Assembly (NCBI GenBank): GCA_039621445.1
Contig: CP154955.1
Location: 54,007,341-54,071,340 of the forward strand
Direction of reading: 5' to 3'
DNA from: Euglena gracilis
Taxonomy: Eukaryota; Euglenida; Euglenophyceae; Euglenales
DNA length: 64,000 nucleotides
Position 1 is the stretch's first letter, and the number at the start of each line of letters is the position of its first letter. This document shows positions 43,724 through 57,579 of the stretch, piece after piece. The notes under the pieces were generated by a model that was not told the DNA's origin, ran no database searches, and saw nothing but the letters and a program-made list of their open reading frames with translations. A program made the translations under genes and the position numbers.

Positions 43724-44032
43724 CTCGCAGGGCAGGCGCGCTGGCGCCCAACCCCCGAGACGGGGGAGTCACCCCCCCCCCCCAGCAACTGTGGCAACTC
43801 ACTAACCTTGCCAGGGGGCAGGGAACTGGGCGCACAGCCCGACGACCTTCAACGATTGTGAGTGGCGCCCTGTGTTTACCAACCCCCTGCTAGAAGGTGG
43901 AGGGGGGGTCAGGGTTTGCCCACCCAAGCTGAGCTTCTCCTCCTCATCCACCGGCCGGGTCAAAAGCATGGTTTCGGAAACCCTGGAGGGCCCGATGGCA
44001 TTGCCATGGTTCAAATGCCAGTGAATGTCTGC
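43724..44032 (-). other. Intron between RRM exons
   Basis: Runs towards the exon at 44484; no feature except C runs. The acceptor for the 43723 exon is CTGCGAG. Confidence 0.4.
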
Positions 44033-44356
44033 CAGGCTACCCCGGTGGTGGAGGTGCCTTGTGCTATGGGGTGCCTGCCCAAAGCAGGCACTCCCCCCCA
44101 GGGTTGGTTGGTTTTGGTGTCTGCCGGTGCCTCACAACCTAGGCAAATTTCCTTTGAAAATGGCCATGTTCGGGCCCTGGTACCTTTGGCACGGGGGGGG
44201 GGGGAGGGTGTGTGCTCCACCACTGCCCACTCCAAAACTGCCCCACCCCCCCGGGGGGGTGAAACTCCCCCCCCCCCCCCCCGCCTGCCCATAGCTGCCC
44301 CTCTGCCTGCCCAACTCCCCCCTGTGGGGGTGCGCATGTTCTTAAAAGAAAGACTG
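44033..44356. mobile_element. Family 1 TIR element, long subtype, inverted
   Basis: Ends CAGGCTACCCCGG and CTTAAAAGAAAGACTG, with flanks ATGTCTGC/ATTTCTTC (6 of 8 bases). The interior matches 18497-18797 in inverse (GGTGCCT, AAAATGGCCATGTTCGGGCC, GTGCGCATGTTCTTAA). It lies in an intron of the RRM gene. Confidence 0.75.
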
Positions 44357-44483
44357 ATTTCTTCTGCGTGTGAACAGATTGTCTGACTTAGTAATCCAAC
44401 TTTTTTTTGTCAGCTGCATTGGCGGGTGGCTGCCGCCCAAAATCTACCATCTAATACTGAGCACATTCCTCAAAGGAAAATAC

Positions 44484-44611
44484 CTGGATGGAACACATCC
44501 TGCTCGGAGCAGTCGAGCGGCAAATTGGCTACGAGGAGGGTGGAGACTGGGACGTTTGCTGTCATCACGCTGGGAATTGATGGCGCACCCTCCCAAATCT
44601 GCTCCTGTCCC
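44484..44611 (-). CDS. Second RRM domain, first exon
   Basis: The minus frame reads IWEGAPSIPSVMTANVPV, then STLLVANLPLDCSEQDVFHP. TLLVANLP is the RNP2 strand of an RRM (L-L-V-x-N-L-P) and SEQDV starts helix 1. The donor is a clear CATCCAG before GTATTT, leaving one base. Spliced to 43723 it continues as HPGAWAHLFRPFGPI. The 5' boundary could be CAAAGCCAG (44612) or one of three nearby AGs in other phases. Confidence 0.75.
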
Positions 44612-45735
44612 CTGGCTTTGGCCAAAGTTCCCGAAAACTTTGCCCTCCAAGAATGAATGTTAATTTTTTTCCATGAATCCCACAACTTTTGACCTTAATG
44701 CCTGTTGACCTGAGTAAAACGGTTCCCGTGCGTAAAATGAGAAAATGTAGGTCACCGACGAAGGCTGTTTGGTGAAAATTTCATCCAGCTCAGTGAGCTA
44801 TCCTCAAGCTGCCACCAAATACTTGGAAAATGGAGATGAATTCCAGAAATTTGTCCACTTGGGATCCTGTCACTGAATTGATGGTGTGTACGGTATTGTT
44901 CTCGCCGGCACCATACGCAGCTGGAGGATGGTAAAATGAGTCATGGAAAAAAAATTCCTCACTACATTGGTCAAAATAATACAATAAAATATTTTTGTAC
45001 CCTCACTCTTCCCCTATTTGGTTAATGGCCAACTCCTTCGGACCCCCCCCATTTGTGGGGGGGGGGGTCGTTCAGGGGAGCACGAGGACCCTAATCCCTA
45101 ATTTTTTTGCCTGTGCAAAACTGGTCGATTTTTCGGAGCAGACATTTGTGAAGGTTTTTGAGGCGTTTTTGTGTGTCTTGCCAAATTTGGCCGATATTGT
45201 CCCAGAGGCCAATAAGCCAATTAGGAGGAGGGGATTGGGGGGGAGGGGGGGGGGTATTTCTCCTTCAGGTTGTCTCTGTGGAACAATTTGTGCAAAAATT
45301 TCGGACTGAAGAAAAAGGGGGGAAGACATATTGCTGGAGGTTGCAAAAATTTGTGGGCCAGCCCAACCCTGGGCTCAACCGATCACTGAAGCAAAACCAA
45401 CCAATCCGGCTTGCCAATTGAAATTCACTGCCGCCCCCCCCCCCCCAGTCACGTGAGGGAATGGGGGGGGGCAAACTCAAAAATACCGAAAATTCAAATC
45501 CAATTTTCTCAGCCAAGACAATTTTTTTCTGCCCCCTCCCTCAGCAAAAAGCAGGGGGGACAGGGGCAAAAAAGGAGTTTTGGGGTAAAAAAAAGGGAGG
45601 CAATATTTTCTGGACGAGGGCAAAGATGTTGAAATGGCTGTGCAAATCTTTTTGGGACAGAAGCAAAAAAAAAGGGAGAGACCGGGGGAAATATATTGGG
45701 CTTGCTAGAACCAGTGGAAAACTGTTTCCCTGGAC
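44612..45735. other. Intron of the RRM gene
   Basis: AT- and G-rich sequence without a recognised exon. A 45005-45330 block is C/G-homopolymer-rich. Confidence 0.4.
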
Positions 45736-46200
45736 GCACCAACAATCACATCCATGGGTTTTTTTAAGACCGGGGGGGAGGGGGGGAGGGGGTCGGCACC
45801 CCCCCCCCCCCCCCCTGGGGTGGCCCGCCCGGGAGGGGGAGGGTCCCGGGGGACCCACCCACTTTTGCCCGACAATGGCCAAAAATTCTAAAAATAGCAC
45901 CTTTTCAAAATTTTCGGCGCCGAAAAAGATATGCCCACCAGCCCCTACCTCCACCCCCCCCCGGGGGGGGGAGGTCCGAGGGACCCACCCACTCCCCCCC
46001 CCTCCCCCCCCCCGGGGGGAGGGGGTCCAAGACTAAAAAAAAAACCCCTGATCACATCTCAGTGCAAGAGAGGGCGGACTTTGGGCCGCCTTGCTCCGGT
46101 TGCGCTTCGCCATAGTGACACAGATACAACTGCCGTCCACGTCACGACCATTGAGCAGCTCGATTGCTGCCAATGCAGGACACCTGCTTCTGCAGAGCAC
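45736..46200 (-). CDS. First RRM domain, last exon, probably split by a Family 4 element
   Basis: From a TGACTTTGACAG acceptor the minus frame reads VLCRSRCPALAAIELLNGRD and VDGSCICVTMAKRNRSK. This is the end of RNP1, helix 2 (A-x-x-AIELLNG) and strand 4 of an RRM. The frame runs on through SPPSLALRCD to the target site of the element at 45753-46050. The only phase-compatible donors (TG before GTGCGT at 45740, or TGC before GTCC at 45736) lie beyond the element, which would then interrupt the exon. If the exon instead ended earlier by an unusual donor, the element would be intronic. Confidence 0.7.
45753..46050. mobile_element. Family 4 TIR element, perfect target duplication
   Basis: A 298-bp element with ends CATGGGTTTTTTTAAGACC and CCAAGACTAAAA...CCCCTG. 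The target duplication is ATCACATC (45745-45752, 46051-46058). The core TTTTCGGCGCCGAAAAAGAT is shared with 43346-43616. Probably inside the last exon of the first RRM. Confidence 0.9.
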
Positions 46201-46578
46201 CTGTCAAAGTCATTCCACAAAGAGTGAATAATGATGTTGTTCCATTCCGAGCTCTCAATCTCCAACGTCAAATGTTTCATGATAAACTTCACAAAAGACC
46301 AAATATTGCGCTGTTTATATTGTAGGGAGTGCGGAATACCCTTCTCAACAGTTACCTCCAAACCTGCACATCTCTTAGTTGCACGTCAAAAAATCTTTCT
46401 TTGTTGGGATTTCCCATAATGCACATTTTTTGGAAGTTAAAGGAACACAACACCACAGAATACAAAAAAAAAACTGGACAATATCCATTCCTTCATTAAT
46501 GTGGAGTTCCTTGCCAAATAGAAAGTGTGTGCAAAGCAGAAGACCTCTCTGGGCCATACATGTGTTTGCAAACTGTAC

Positions 46579-46594
46579 AAATCCCACTGGTGAT
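46579..46594 (-). CDS. First RRM domain, candidate 16-nt micro-exon
   Basis: Minus-strand segment after AACATCCCTGAG and before GTACAGTTTG. It supplies the residues SPVGF and connects in phase with the 35-nt exon (GG+A = Gly) and with the exon at 46200, giving GSPVGFVLCRSRCPALAAI, a normal RNP1-to-helix-2 passage. A longer reading (GFVQFANTCMAQRG) is also open but would not join the next exon to form an RRM. Support is by phase and domain fit only. Confidence 0.5.
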
Positions 46595-46599
46595 CTCAG

Positions 46600-47421
46600 G
46601 GATGTTGCACCTTAACCGTGGGCAATAAAACCTGAGCACAGTAGTTACTCTTCAATTTGTCTTCTTTATGCATTTTTTGCACGCTGTTGGTGCTGTGGAA
46701 CAGAAACCAACAACAAGAACCTCAAAAGCTGAGCATGCAACTGTTACACGTGTGCTGGAGTTCCAGAAAATCTGTAAACATCTGACTGAATGCTCAATAT
46801 GAGGACCTGGATGGGTTTTTCCGCATGGACTGGTGCTGGGTTTTGTTTATTGTGCGGACTGCAATTCCAGCCCCGTTCTGCAGGCCCTTTCTTGAAGACC
46901 ACTTGTCTGCTCACAATTTTCGAATTTTTGCAGTGATCAGTTTGGTGCTTTTGGCCATGTGCACACACATACACACGGCTCAGCGTTTTCAGTCCACAAA
47001 AACAGTGTGTGTTGTCCCCAAAATGCAGACTGCGTTTTGTGGACTCGTAATGCACACACTGTTTTCATGTTCACAATCCACATGTTGTGTTCACAACGTG
47101 TTGCTTGGGAAAGGCGGAGGCAGAACCCTCCCCCTCCCCCCACTGGGTAGGTAATGAAAACCGCGGATTGTCACTATGATCCCGGCTCCGTTCCAGGTTC
47201 TCTTTTCAAACCGCGAGCGACTGGATCCCGGATTTCCGAAGCACCTCCATTTGACCCCCAGCTCCCCGCCAGGCCCGAGTCATTCAGCCGACAAGGGGTT
47301 CAAACTAGGTCAACCCCCCCCCAAGTCCTGACTCTGCCATTTTGTTGGGGTGAGATTTTTGGTCAAAACCCGATTTTTCCAAAATATCTCGAGCAAACGT
47401 ACACGTACATGTCAGATGTAC
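46600..47421. other. Intron of the RRM gene
   Basis: Unique-looking. The 47.15-47.35 kb part is GC-rich with an open frame but no domain. Confidence 0.35.
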
Positions 47422-47456
47422 CCCTGGAGGCCCTCTACTGCCAGACGCCGACATGC
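47422..47456 (-). CDS. First RRM domain, candidate 35-nt micro-exon
   Basis: Minus-strand segment between GGGCCGTTGCCAG and GTACATCTG. The frame gives ACRRLAVEGLQG, the strand 2 and loop expected between FSQAGSV of the exon at 49568 and SPVGF of the exon at 46594. Entry phase 0 and exit phase 2 both match. Short, so confirmation from transcripts is required. Confidence 0.5.
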
Positions 47457-49567
<2,111 letters not shown>

Positions 49568-49712
49568 CACGCTCCCAGCCTGGGAAAATACAGACCGAAG
49601 ATAGCGCAAGGTAATGGTGAGAGGCAGGTTTGTGACATAAACATTGCAGCATGAGCTGGTGGTATCTGGGTTGGACTCCGACACAGGGGACATTGTTGAA
49701 CTCAAAGAAGTC
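49568..49712 (-). CDS. First RRM domain, first recognised exon
   Basis: RNA-binding protein exon. After a strong acceptor (CCTTTTTTGCTGCAG) the minus frame reads a Ser/Thr-rich lead (TMSPVSESNPDTTSSCC), then NVYVTNLPLTITLRYLRSVF and SQAGSV. NVYVTNLP is RNP2, and TITLRYLRSVFSQAG is helix 1 and its following turn. The donor is GGGAGCGTG before GTTAGTGC, phase 0. With the next three exons it makes one RRM of about 75-80 residues. The gene start further upstream (above 49.7 kb) was not found. Confidence 0.8.
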
Positions 49713-49743
49713 CTGCAGCAAAAAGGGGGGCTTGGCCATACAG

Positions 49744-51026
49744 CAGGGGGGGGGGCAAAAACTGCACACGGGAAGGTCAAAAACTGCACTGCAAAAAAAC
49801 TGGAAAAAACTGCAAAAAAAACTGCAAAAAAAACTGCACATCAACAAAAAATAACAATAAACAAGCTGAAATGGTGTGCATATGCAAAACAACGTAAATT
49901 GTGACCACATGAGAACGCCCCAATTCACCTAACTTTTGCACAGCTTTGGAGCTGATGACAACAAAAATGAAAGCAATCAATCAAGGTACACTGTACATGG
50001 GTTTTCATGTACTGAAACACAAGTCATGTGCTTGGTTTGGATGCTGGTTCACACTGGTTTTCCTGCACCAAAGCTTGTGACGGCCTTGCCCACGGAGGTG
50101 ACAAACGGCTAAATATGGAAAAAATGCACATGCCCATATGCAGAAATTTTCTATGCTTTTAATCCTTGCATGGGATGTTCAGTTTTGGAACTTTCGGTCC
50201 ATCACCTGGTGAACTTCACCCATGCCACGATGCAAAAAATCTACAAAACTAAAAAAAAAAATCTACAACAACCATCACAAACTTTGAACACTGTATTTAG
50301 GGGATTGCCACATGGTCTGGGAGTTTCTTGCAAATAAGAAAAACTTCTTTGAAGCATTTGGCTTGTGTGATATTTGGCCAAAATGCTTGGGACAAAGCCC
50401 AATCTTCTTCAGGAGCTTGTGCTCCTTTGCGTCCCCACGAATCTCGCAATCTTCAACTCCAACTTCAACCAAAATTTGCACACAAAAAAACAGTTTTTGG
50501 ATTTAGTCCCCAGGAATCCCAAAATAATTAGTTGAATCTGCTCAGGAGTGTGCAAATGACGATTGCCAAAATGAGCATCGTGACATCTGTCACCACATGC
50601 ACATGTTGGAGATGGAGCAATTTTGGTTGGGGAGTAATTGTGGCGTTGTCACCGAAACAATTTGTTTTTGAATGGTGGCTACAACAATTTCTGTCGTGTC
50701 AAGAGGCAAGGCAGTTGGCAAGACAGTTGGGGGCAAGACAACTGGTGGGATTACTGTAGACAACACAACTCATGAAGAGATTTTTTCAGAGAGACTTTTT
50801 CTTGAGAAATATCCTTCAAACAATATAATCCAGCGTAACAAGGCGCAGAGCACCAAAAAATGAGTACCTCAGGTTTCCTCAAAACTGGAATAAAAAAAAA
50901 CTGCAAAAAACTGGACGTGTCCAGTTTTTTTCAGAAAAAAAGCTGCAAAAAAACTGCAGAAAACCTAAAATGTGAAAACTGCAAAAAACTGCAAAAACTG
51001 CACGGTGCATATTTTGCCCCTCCCTG
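49744..51026. mobile_element. Family 6 TIR element, ~1.3 kb
   Basis: Left end CAGGGGGGGGGGCAAAAACTG and right end GCATATTTTGCCCCTCCCTG are inverted. Both are followed inward by AAAACTGCAAAAAACTGC repeats. CATACAG occurs at both flanks (7-bp duplication, possibly offset by one). Internal frames have no recognised domain. Lies in the intron upstream of the first RRM exon. Confidence 0.65.
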
Positions 51027-51491
51027 CATACAGGTTGATGACCTGTGCAGGTCACTGTCCAAGAGTGCCCCCCTGTGTCCAATCCACAACCAACCAAAGA
51101 AAATCCGCCTGAGGGTCAATATGGCAGATTTTTTGGGGGGGATTGGAGCACAATGAAAATGCAGCCAGGGTTATGGTTACAATTTGGGTCACAGTTGGGG
51201 TTACGACAACGGTTGATGTTTTGGTTTAGGTTTAAACCAGAGTTGTATAAGGTTTTGTTGACAGAAAGGTTAACTCCGCTTCTCTCAGGATGGAGTCGCC
51301 TCTGAGACGCAGGACTTCGGGTGCCGTGCCCCCCCCCCCCCCGCCCTGTGACCCGCTCCCCCCAAAATGTATTTGAATAAGCCCTTTGGAATGTTGTTTG
51401 AAATACAATTTGCGATTCATGGATAAAAAACTCCAAAACCAACATTTGATATTGAGAAAAATCAAAAGAAGGAGTTTTTGGTCTTTTCGAT

Positions 51492-53276
51492 CCGGGCTGG
51501 ATTGAGGTTGAGGTTTGCAAAAAAACCTCAACCTCAATGCTGACAACCTCAACCTTCAATATCCAAAATACAGAGAATTGAACTCGCAAAAAGCATTGGA
51601 CAATCTCATCTTGTTAAATCTTCCTCGAAAGCACATTTGGCAAGTTTGTGTCAACACACAACATATACGTCTTGGAAACTGGAAACAAAGAAAAATGTGT
51701 GGGTTGGCAATTTTAATATTTGAGATACAGCTAACGGCTGAAACGTTGGCCACCATACCTAGGAATCGTGGCCACAGGGCTTAAAATGAGCGCCACAGAA
51801 ACTAAAATTCAGGCCAGAGAACCTAAAAATAGTGGCCACCGGACCTAAAAATAGTGGCCACAAAACCTAAATCTGGGACATTCCTGAAATTGTGGGGTAG
51901 ACGTGCTGTCACACATGAAGACGTTCCAAATGAATTCCTGTTGGTGAAAAATGTGAATGTACTCATTGTGCAACGAAGCAGACATTGTGCAACAAAGCCC
52001 CCAAAAAATTCCTGTTTATGTGTGCAAGGTGAAAACAATTTCCCAGTATCATGCTGAAAACCAGGAAACAATTGCATCGTTTTTTGAATTCTGAAAAAAA
52101 CAGCCATGTTTCACGAGACTCTACATTTGGACAGGAAATCCCCCAAGCAACAATTATCAATGCAAAAAGTTACGTCGTGCACTCAAAAAAAAGAAAAAAT
52201 GAGCACATACATGACATTGTTTTGTATTGTTCTCAAGGTGCTCTTCTGACAGCGAATGAAAAACTGAAAACCGGAAGGACAATCACACCAATCAAAATGC
52301 TTTATAAATGAAAAATTTTGGCACCTTCAGCAACGGACCCCCCCTCCGGGAAGTCCAGTTCAGTTCAGAAGTGAACGGGGGGGGGGGTCTCACCCCCCCC
52401 CCGTGTACCTTGCCTCCACTTGAAACCATCTCACACAAAATTTGAGCCTTTTTTTGTCCATTTTCAGGTAAATTTTGGCAGTTCGTTGAAAATGGGACAC
52501 CAGCTGAGCAGTTTTTGGTCATTCGAATAATTTGTGGGCAAAAATTCTTCACAATGACTGTAGAATGACCGAAAAACAGGCTGAAATGGGCAAAACTGGT
52601 GAAAAAAGTCCAAAATTGGCGAAATTGACAAAATTTGACGAAAAATGACTTCAAATGGGCAAAAATGCAGCCTCCACCAACGATGAACATGACCTTGACC
52701 ATGAACATGACAAGAGAGATTGACGGTGAAATTGCTTCTGCATTGCAAGGCTGTGGCTTGGGTCATTTTCCTGTGAGCCACATGGCTGGCCGATGGCTGG
52801 TCGACGGCGTGCTCCCCCATTAGTGATCAATAACATTACCAATTGTGATGTTTGAAACTTCATCAAATGCAGGGGGGTGGAGAGGAAACCTCATTTTTTT
52901 TTTTAAAAAAATGATGTTCAGAAAAGGTGGCCAATATTTTTAGGTGCAGTGGCTAGTTTCGTGGCCATAATTTTGGGTTTTGTGGCCATCATTTTTAGGG
53001 AGATGGCAAACATTTTTGCTACAGGTGGCCATCATTTTGAGGTATGTGGCCGTATTTTTCACGTGTTAGCTGTAAATGACTAATTGCCCATTTTTTAAAA
53101 AAAAATCCACATAATTTGCCTTTGTGTGTTACAATTTTTTGTCATTGAGTCGTTTTCCTTTGCATTTTGACAACAAAAGTGACGTCGAGGAAAAGCACTG
53201 AGGTTGGAAAACCTCAACCTCAACCTCAACCCCAATTCCTCGATACCTCAACCTCAAATACCTCAATCCAGCCCTG
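51492..53276. mobile_element. Family 5 TIR element, ~1.8 kb
   Basis: Left end CCGGGCTGGATTGAGGTTGA and right end ACCTCAATCCAGCCCTG, each with CCTCAACCTCAA repeats. Flanks TTTTCGAT/TTTTGAAT match at 6 of 8 bases. It contains the TA-CAGCTAAC element listed next. Frames at 51854-52311 (for example KKRKNEHIHDIVLYCSQGA) look protein-like but were not identified. Confidence 0.65.
51728..53073. mobile_element. Family 7 TIR element (TA-CAGCTAAC), short copy
   Basis: Ends TACAGCTAACGGCTG and CACGTGTTAGCTGTA are followed on both sides by about 130 bp of GTGGCCAC...ACCTAAAAATAG units in inverted order. A TA dinucleotide at both ends suggests a TA target. The same ends bound the 54.86-61.06 kb region. 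Confidence 0.65.
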
Positions 53277-54370
53277 TTTTGAATGTCTGTTGTGAAGTTT
53301 GGAAGGGTTTTATGCATTCATGGTGAATGGTGAGGAAGAACCTTGACTGCAACGAATGCACAGCTCAAAAATAATCACAATAAATGAGTGGGCCCACACG
53401 CATGATGATTTTTTTTGGTAAAAAAAATTCGAAAATAACTGGCAATTTTTGGCCGTTTAAACCGGCGTTTGGGATGCTGGGCCACAACAATACCGGCGTC
53501 CCCCCCCCAAGGGTTTTAGGGAAGCCGGTTCTGTCCGTGAGCAAGGGGTGGGGGACGCCGGTTCTGTCCAAAACCCGGCATCCAGAAAAAATTCTTTGGC
53601 CTGGAAAGCATGCCAATCTCATAACAGAAATGTAAATTCAAATACATTATGAGGGATAAGAGCACAATTGCTGGCTGCAAGAAAAAATGACAGATGGGTG
53701 GCAATACGCGGAATGGAGTTTCTGACTTTTTGATGCTAGGCATACAGGTTACCACAGCCGCAATGATTACAAGGCAAAACGTATTGCCGGTATGGAGACA
53801 TGTTACGGGGAGGACACAGGACAGGGGGCACCCTCGCAACGAGAGCCATACCAGGGCGGCATAGCAAGAACCACACACGACAAGTGGCGGCATTCGTGAC
53901 AAAATGTCACACATGACCGGACACTTGTCTTTTCTTGTCCACCCCTGGCCTTCGGTTTTTGGTAAAAGTGTCCCCAAAAAGGGCGGCGTTGGCCGCTGGA
54001 CCTTGAGGCTCAATGGCGGTCCCCAACCCTGCCAAGAATTGGGCACTGATTGGGATAGGGGGCAAAGCGTTGCGAACCACAACGGCCAGGGACCCAGGCA
54101 TCATTGTGCTAAAAAAACCTAAACGGGGAAGGCGAGTGCATATATTGCATGTACTGAATGTTCCCAAGCCCAAAGGGGGGGAACGCCGGTTCTGTCCTGA
54201 ACCTGTCGTCCCTTGCATTTTCATCTGTGGGTGAACAGACTGGTGCAGGGCACTCATTTGGCGCCATCTGGACCATTTCTGGGTGACTTGGAGTCCATTT
54301 TTATGTCCGCTGATTGGTCTGCCTTGGAATTTGTGCATGGGGGGGGGGGCTTAAAAGTCGGCGAACTTGA
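53277..54370. repeat. ACGCCGGTTCTGTCC repeats and Family Y
   Basis: GACGCCGGTTCTGTCC and its complement occur at 53460-53590 and 54182-54205, and again at 58256-58390 and 59750-59855. Bases 54206-54370 are the inverted Family Y copy of 32615-32800 (CATTTTCATCTGTGGGTG, CTTAAAAGTCGGCGAA). The 188-aa minus frame across 53.5-54.1 kb shows no domain. Confidence 0.55.
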
Positions 54371-54499
54371 CCTGCTAGTAAACCCCCCCCCATTTAAACC
54401 CCCCTTGCGACCCCCCTTCTAAACCGACCTACCCTTCCAGACCGACCCATTTCAGGATTTCAACCAAAAAAAGAAATAAACTGACCTATGGCAAATTGA

Positions 54500-54860
54500 A
54501 TGACAAACATGCACAACGTAATGGAGGCCGCCAACAGAAAGAGCATCCAGGCTCATCGAATGGTTATTATTGATGACAAAATTAGGAGTTTTACACCCAA
54601 AAATAGGCATTTCCTTCCAAATTTTGGAGTTTGCGCCTCAAATTGGGGGTTTTCCTTCGAAAATTTGGAGTTGGCACCCAAAAATTACAAAATTAGGCAT
54701 TTGCCACCTAAAAGTTGAAATTTGCATCCAAAGTTAGGCAGTTTTTGGATACTGCACCCAAAATTAGGCATTTGCCCCCGAAAATTAACAATTTGCATCC
54801 CAAGTTAGGCATTTGTCACTCAAAGTTAGGAATTGGCCGACCAAATCAGGCATTTGCCAA
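54500..54860. repeat. AAATTAGGCATTTGCC irregular repeat
   Basis: About fifteen loose units (AATTAGGCATTTG(C/T)C, AAATTTGGAGTTTGC). Related to the AAATTAGGAATCACC repeats at 28.8 and 56.8 kb. Confidence 0.65.
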
Positions 54861-55254
54861 TTACAGCTAACGGGATGAATGTTGGCCACCAGACCTAAGA
54901 AGCATGGCCACTGCCCTAGAACGATGGCCACTGGACCGAAAACTGTGGCCACGGAACCTAAAAATAGTGCCCATGTAACCTAAAAATAGGGGCCCCTAGA
55001 CCTAAAAACTATGGCCACTGGAATCTGGATGTGCGTCATTCACTAGAACTGAAAAAACTTCCAACAATCGTCTGGAGAAATTCACCTTTATGCAGTGCCG
55101 TGGGTCAGGGAACACAAATGCAACACACATTCCAAAGCTGATACATGACTACGGTGCCCAATTGAAGTGGTCAGAGGCATGTGTGGGTCTATGAAACACG
55201 TGTCCAACAAACAACAACCTTGCAATCATGGGTGTGAAATCTTTCCCTGGCACA

Positions 55255-56470
55255 CGGCCACAAAAACGACTTAACCCCGGAGTATGTTGCCAACGTAGAA
55301 GGGATTTTGTTATTTGAGGGCGGGGGGGGGGCGGAGCCCCCCCCCCCCGCCTATGCCACAAAACGACTTAGCCCCCGAGTATGTTGCCAACACAGAAGGG
55401 ATTTTGTTATCTGAGGCTCGGATGGGGGTGGAGGGGGGAGTTTTCAGCCTGTCGTGATGCAGAATGCTTGCATTTCTAAAGGAAACCATGTCCCCCAAAC
55501 CCCCACCCACGACCCAAAATTTGGTGTAGTTCTTGGTGGGCACTTGTGACCCCCTGACCATCCGGGTTTCGGACCCCCCAACCAAAGTGCCAGCGGCTAC
55601 ATCAAAAAAAAAGCGTTGGTATCGTAAATGTTTTACCACCCCGTTGTATTTTACCTTCACGACTGACCACCCCGTATCCCCCCCCTAAGGGGGCCTCGTT
55701 CCCCCCCCCCCCCCCCCGCCACAGCTGAAAAAATTTCCACCCTGGAAAAGGTCAATTTTTTTCATAATCTGTTTTTCATTGGTTTTTTTTTTTTTGTAAA
55801 AAAAAACAAAAACATCTGGTTTTTTAAGGCAAATGCATGGACCATTTGGTTTTTGCCCGCCACAGACCATTTTATGACCACGACTAGCCCCGACTAGTTT
55901 GCACAATTTTCTTCATAAAAGTCGCGAGACTGGGTAACTACATTAGAGTGGGGGGCCGACTAATCCGCCCCACCCACCCCCCCCCGTCTCGCCGACTAGC
56001 TGGCACCAGGAGTCGGGAATGGGTGGACTAGTCGGCCGACCACCCAGGACCCCCCCCCCCCCCAGTCCCCCACCCCCCCCCCCCCCCTCACCACATAAAA
56101 AAAATTTCTATGGCGATTTACACAAGGAGGGTCAATCCTTTTTTCAAATAAATGCTTTTGTGTTTTTTAAAAAAACATGTTTTTGTGTTTTTTTTGAAAA
56201 AAACAAAAACGTCAACCCTGGTTTTTTTGTCCGGAGGCCAAAATTGACATTAGGGGGGGTCATTTACGAGGGGGTAATGGTATGTGCTTCGCACTTTTTT
56301 CCCCCTATCCCTTCTATGTTGGCAACATACTCCGGGGTTAAGTCGTTCTTGTGGCTCACTTTGGCATAGGCGGGGGGGGGGGGGCTCCGTGCCCCCCCCC
56401 CGGACCCCCCCCCTCAATACAAAATCCCTTCTATGTTGGCAATACTTGGAGGGCTAAATCCTTTTTTGCA
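55255..56470. repeat. Family Z nested palindromic repeat
   Basis: Outer and inner pairs of AACGACTTA(A/G)CCCC, GTATGTTGCCAACA, GAAGGGATTTTGTTAT are mirrored at 56305-56470 (ATCCCTTCTATGTTGGCAAC). Between them are poly-C blocks, AAACA/TTTTTGTTT tracts and ACTAGTCGGCCGACCACCC. Confidence 0.75.
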
Positions 56471-56754
56471 AAATTTGACTTATATTGACTTATATACAAC
56501 GGGGAGAGGTGTTCTTTTGCCAAAAATGGCCATTTTGCCCCCAGTTTTTTTGCATATTCACCCTCGATTGGTGGGTTCTGGAGCCATTTGGGTGGATTAT
56601 GACTGGTTTTGGGGTGATTCGGACAATTTTTTTCTCAGGGGGGGGCTTAAAAGTCGGCGAAACTGGCCCGTAACTACATTAGAGTGTGTGGTCGGCCGAC
56701 TAGGCGGCCGACCACCCAGGACCCCCCTGTCTACCGTCTGACACTACAGGGGGG

Positions 56755-57010
56755 GGTCACGGGGGAACACCACATTTTTGGTGGCCAAATTAGGAATCAC
56801 CGAAAGCAAACTTTTGGGGAAAAATCCTTTTTGGCTCCAAATTAGGAATCCCCCAACCTAAAATTAGTATTTTGACACCAAATTAGGCATCACCAATCCA
56901 AATTTTGCAAAATCTATGCCTCAAAATTTAGAATCTACCTGAATATTTTGTCAAATTAGGCATCACCGCCAAGCTTTTTTCAGAAAAAAATTGGCCGAAA
57001 GCGGTCTTAG
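56755..57010. repeat. AAATTAGGAATCACC repeat, copy 2
   Basis: Direct, diverged copy of 28780-29070. Confidence 0.8.
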
Positions 57011-57041
57011 GTCGGGACGGTACCCGCTCTATAATTTTTTT

Positions 57042-57253
57042 ATGTGTTACCCTCACCCCCCCTATTTGCCCCCCCCCCTAATTGGCTAATTGGGGGTTCC
57101 GTTGGACGGTCCATTAGCCAATTAGGGGGGGGTCAGGCTTATTGGCCATTGGCCGGGGTAACCCCCCCTAATTGTCCCCCCCCCCCTAATTGGCTAATTG
57201 GGGGTCCGAAGGAGCCCGGCCATTAGCCAAATAGGGGGGGGGGTGAGGGTAAA
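57042..57253. repeat. Palindromic element, TTACCCTCACCCCC ends
   Basis: Outer ends TTACCCTCACCCCCCCTATT and ATAGGGGGG...GTGAGGGTAA are complementary. Inside, CTAATTGGCTAATTGGGGG and CATTAGCCAATTAGG occur twice, so it looks like two copies, one nested. Confidence 0.8.
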
Positions 57254-57579
57254 ATATTTCCAAATCTGTGTTTTCTGGTGCAAAAAAATCATGCTTTCAA
57301 CCCCCCCAAAAAAACAAAAAATGAATGCTGCAGAAATAAAAATGAACTTTTTCCCAAAATCGGCAGTACAGTTGGGACCCCAGGATCCCCCCCCCCCCAG
57401 TGTTGAGACAGTACACCAAAAGGGCCAAAAAATGCAAAAAAAATCAGACCTCGGGACCCCCCAGGTGGCTGCCGAACCTCTGCTAGGGGATCATCCTTTT
57501 ACAGCTTTATTTTACCCATGGCAGCTGTCAATACATCACGTGCCGGAGAAAAAGCAAAGAGACAGAAAGAGAAAGAGGA

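Noticed and set aside
53516-54082. 188-aa minus-strand frame
   Set aside because: No recognisable domain; begins and ends in CCGGTTCTGTCC repeats; the plus strand is equally open in parts.
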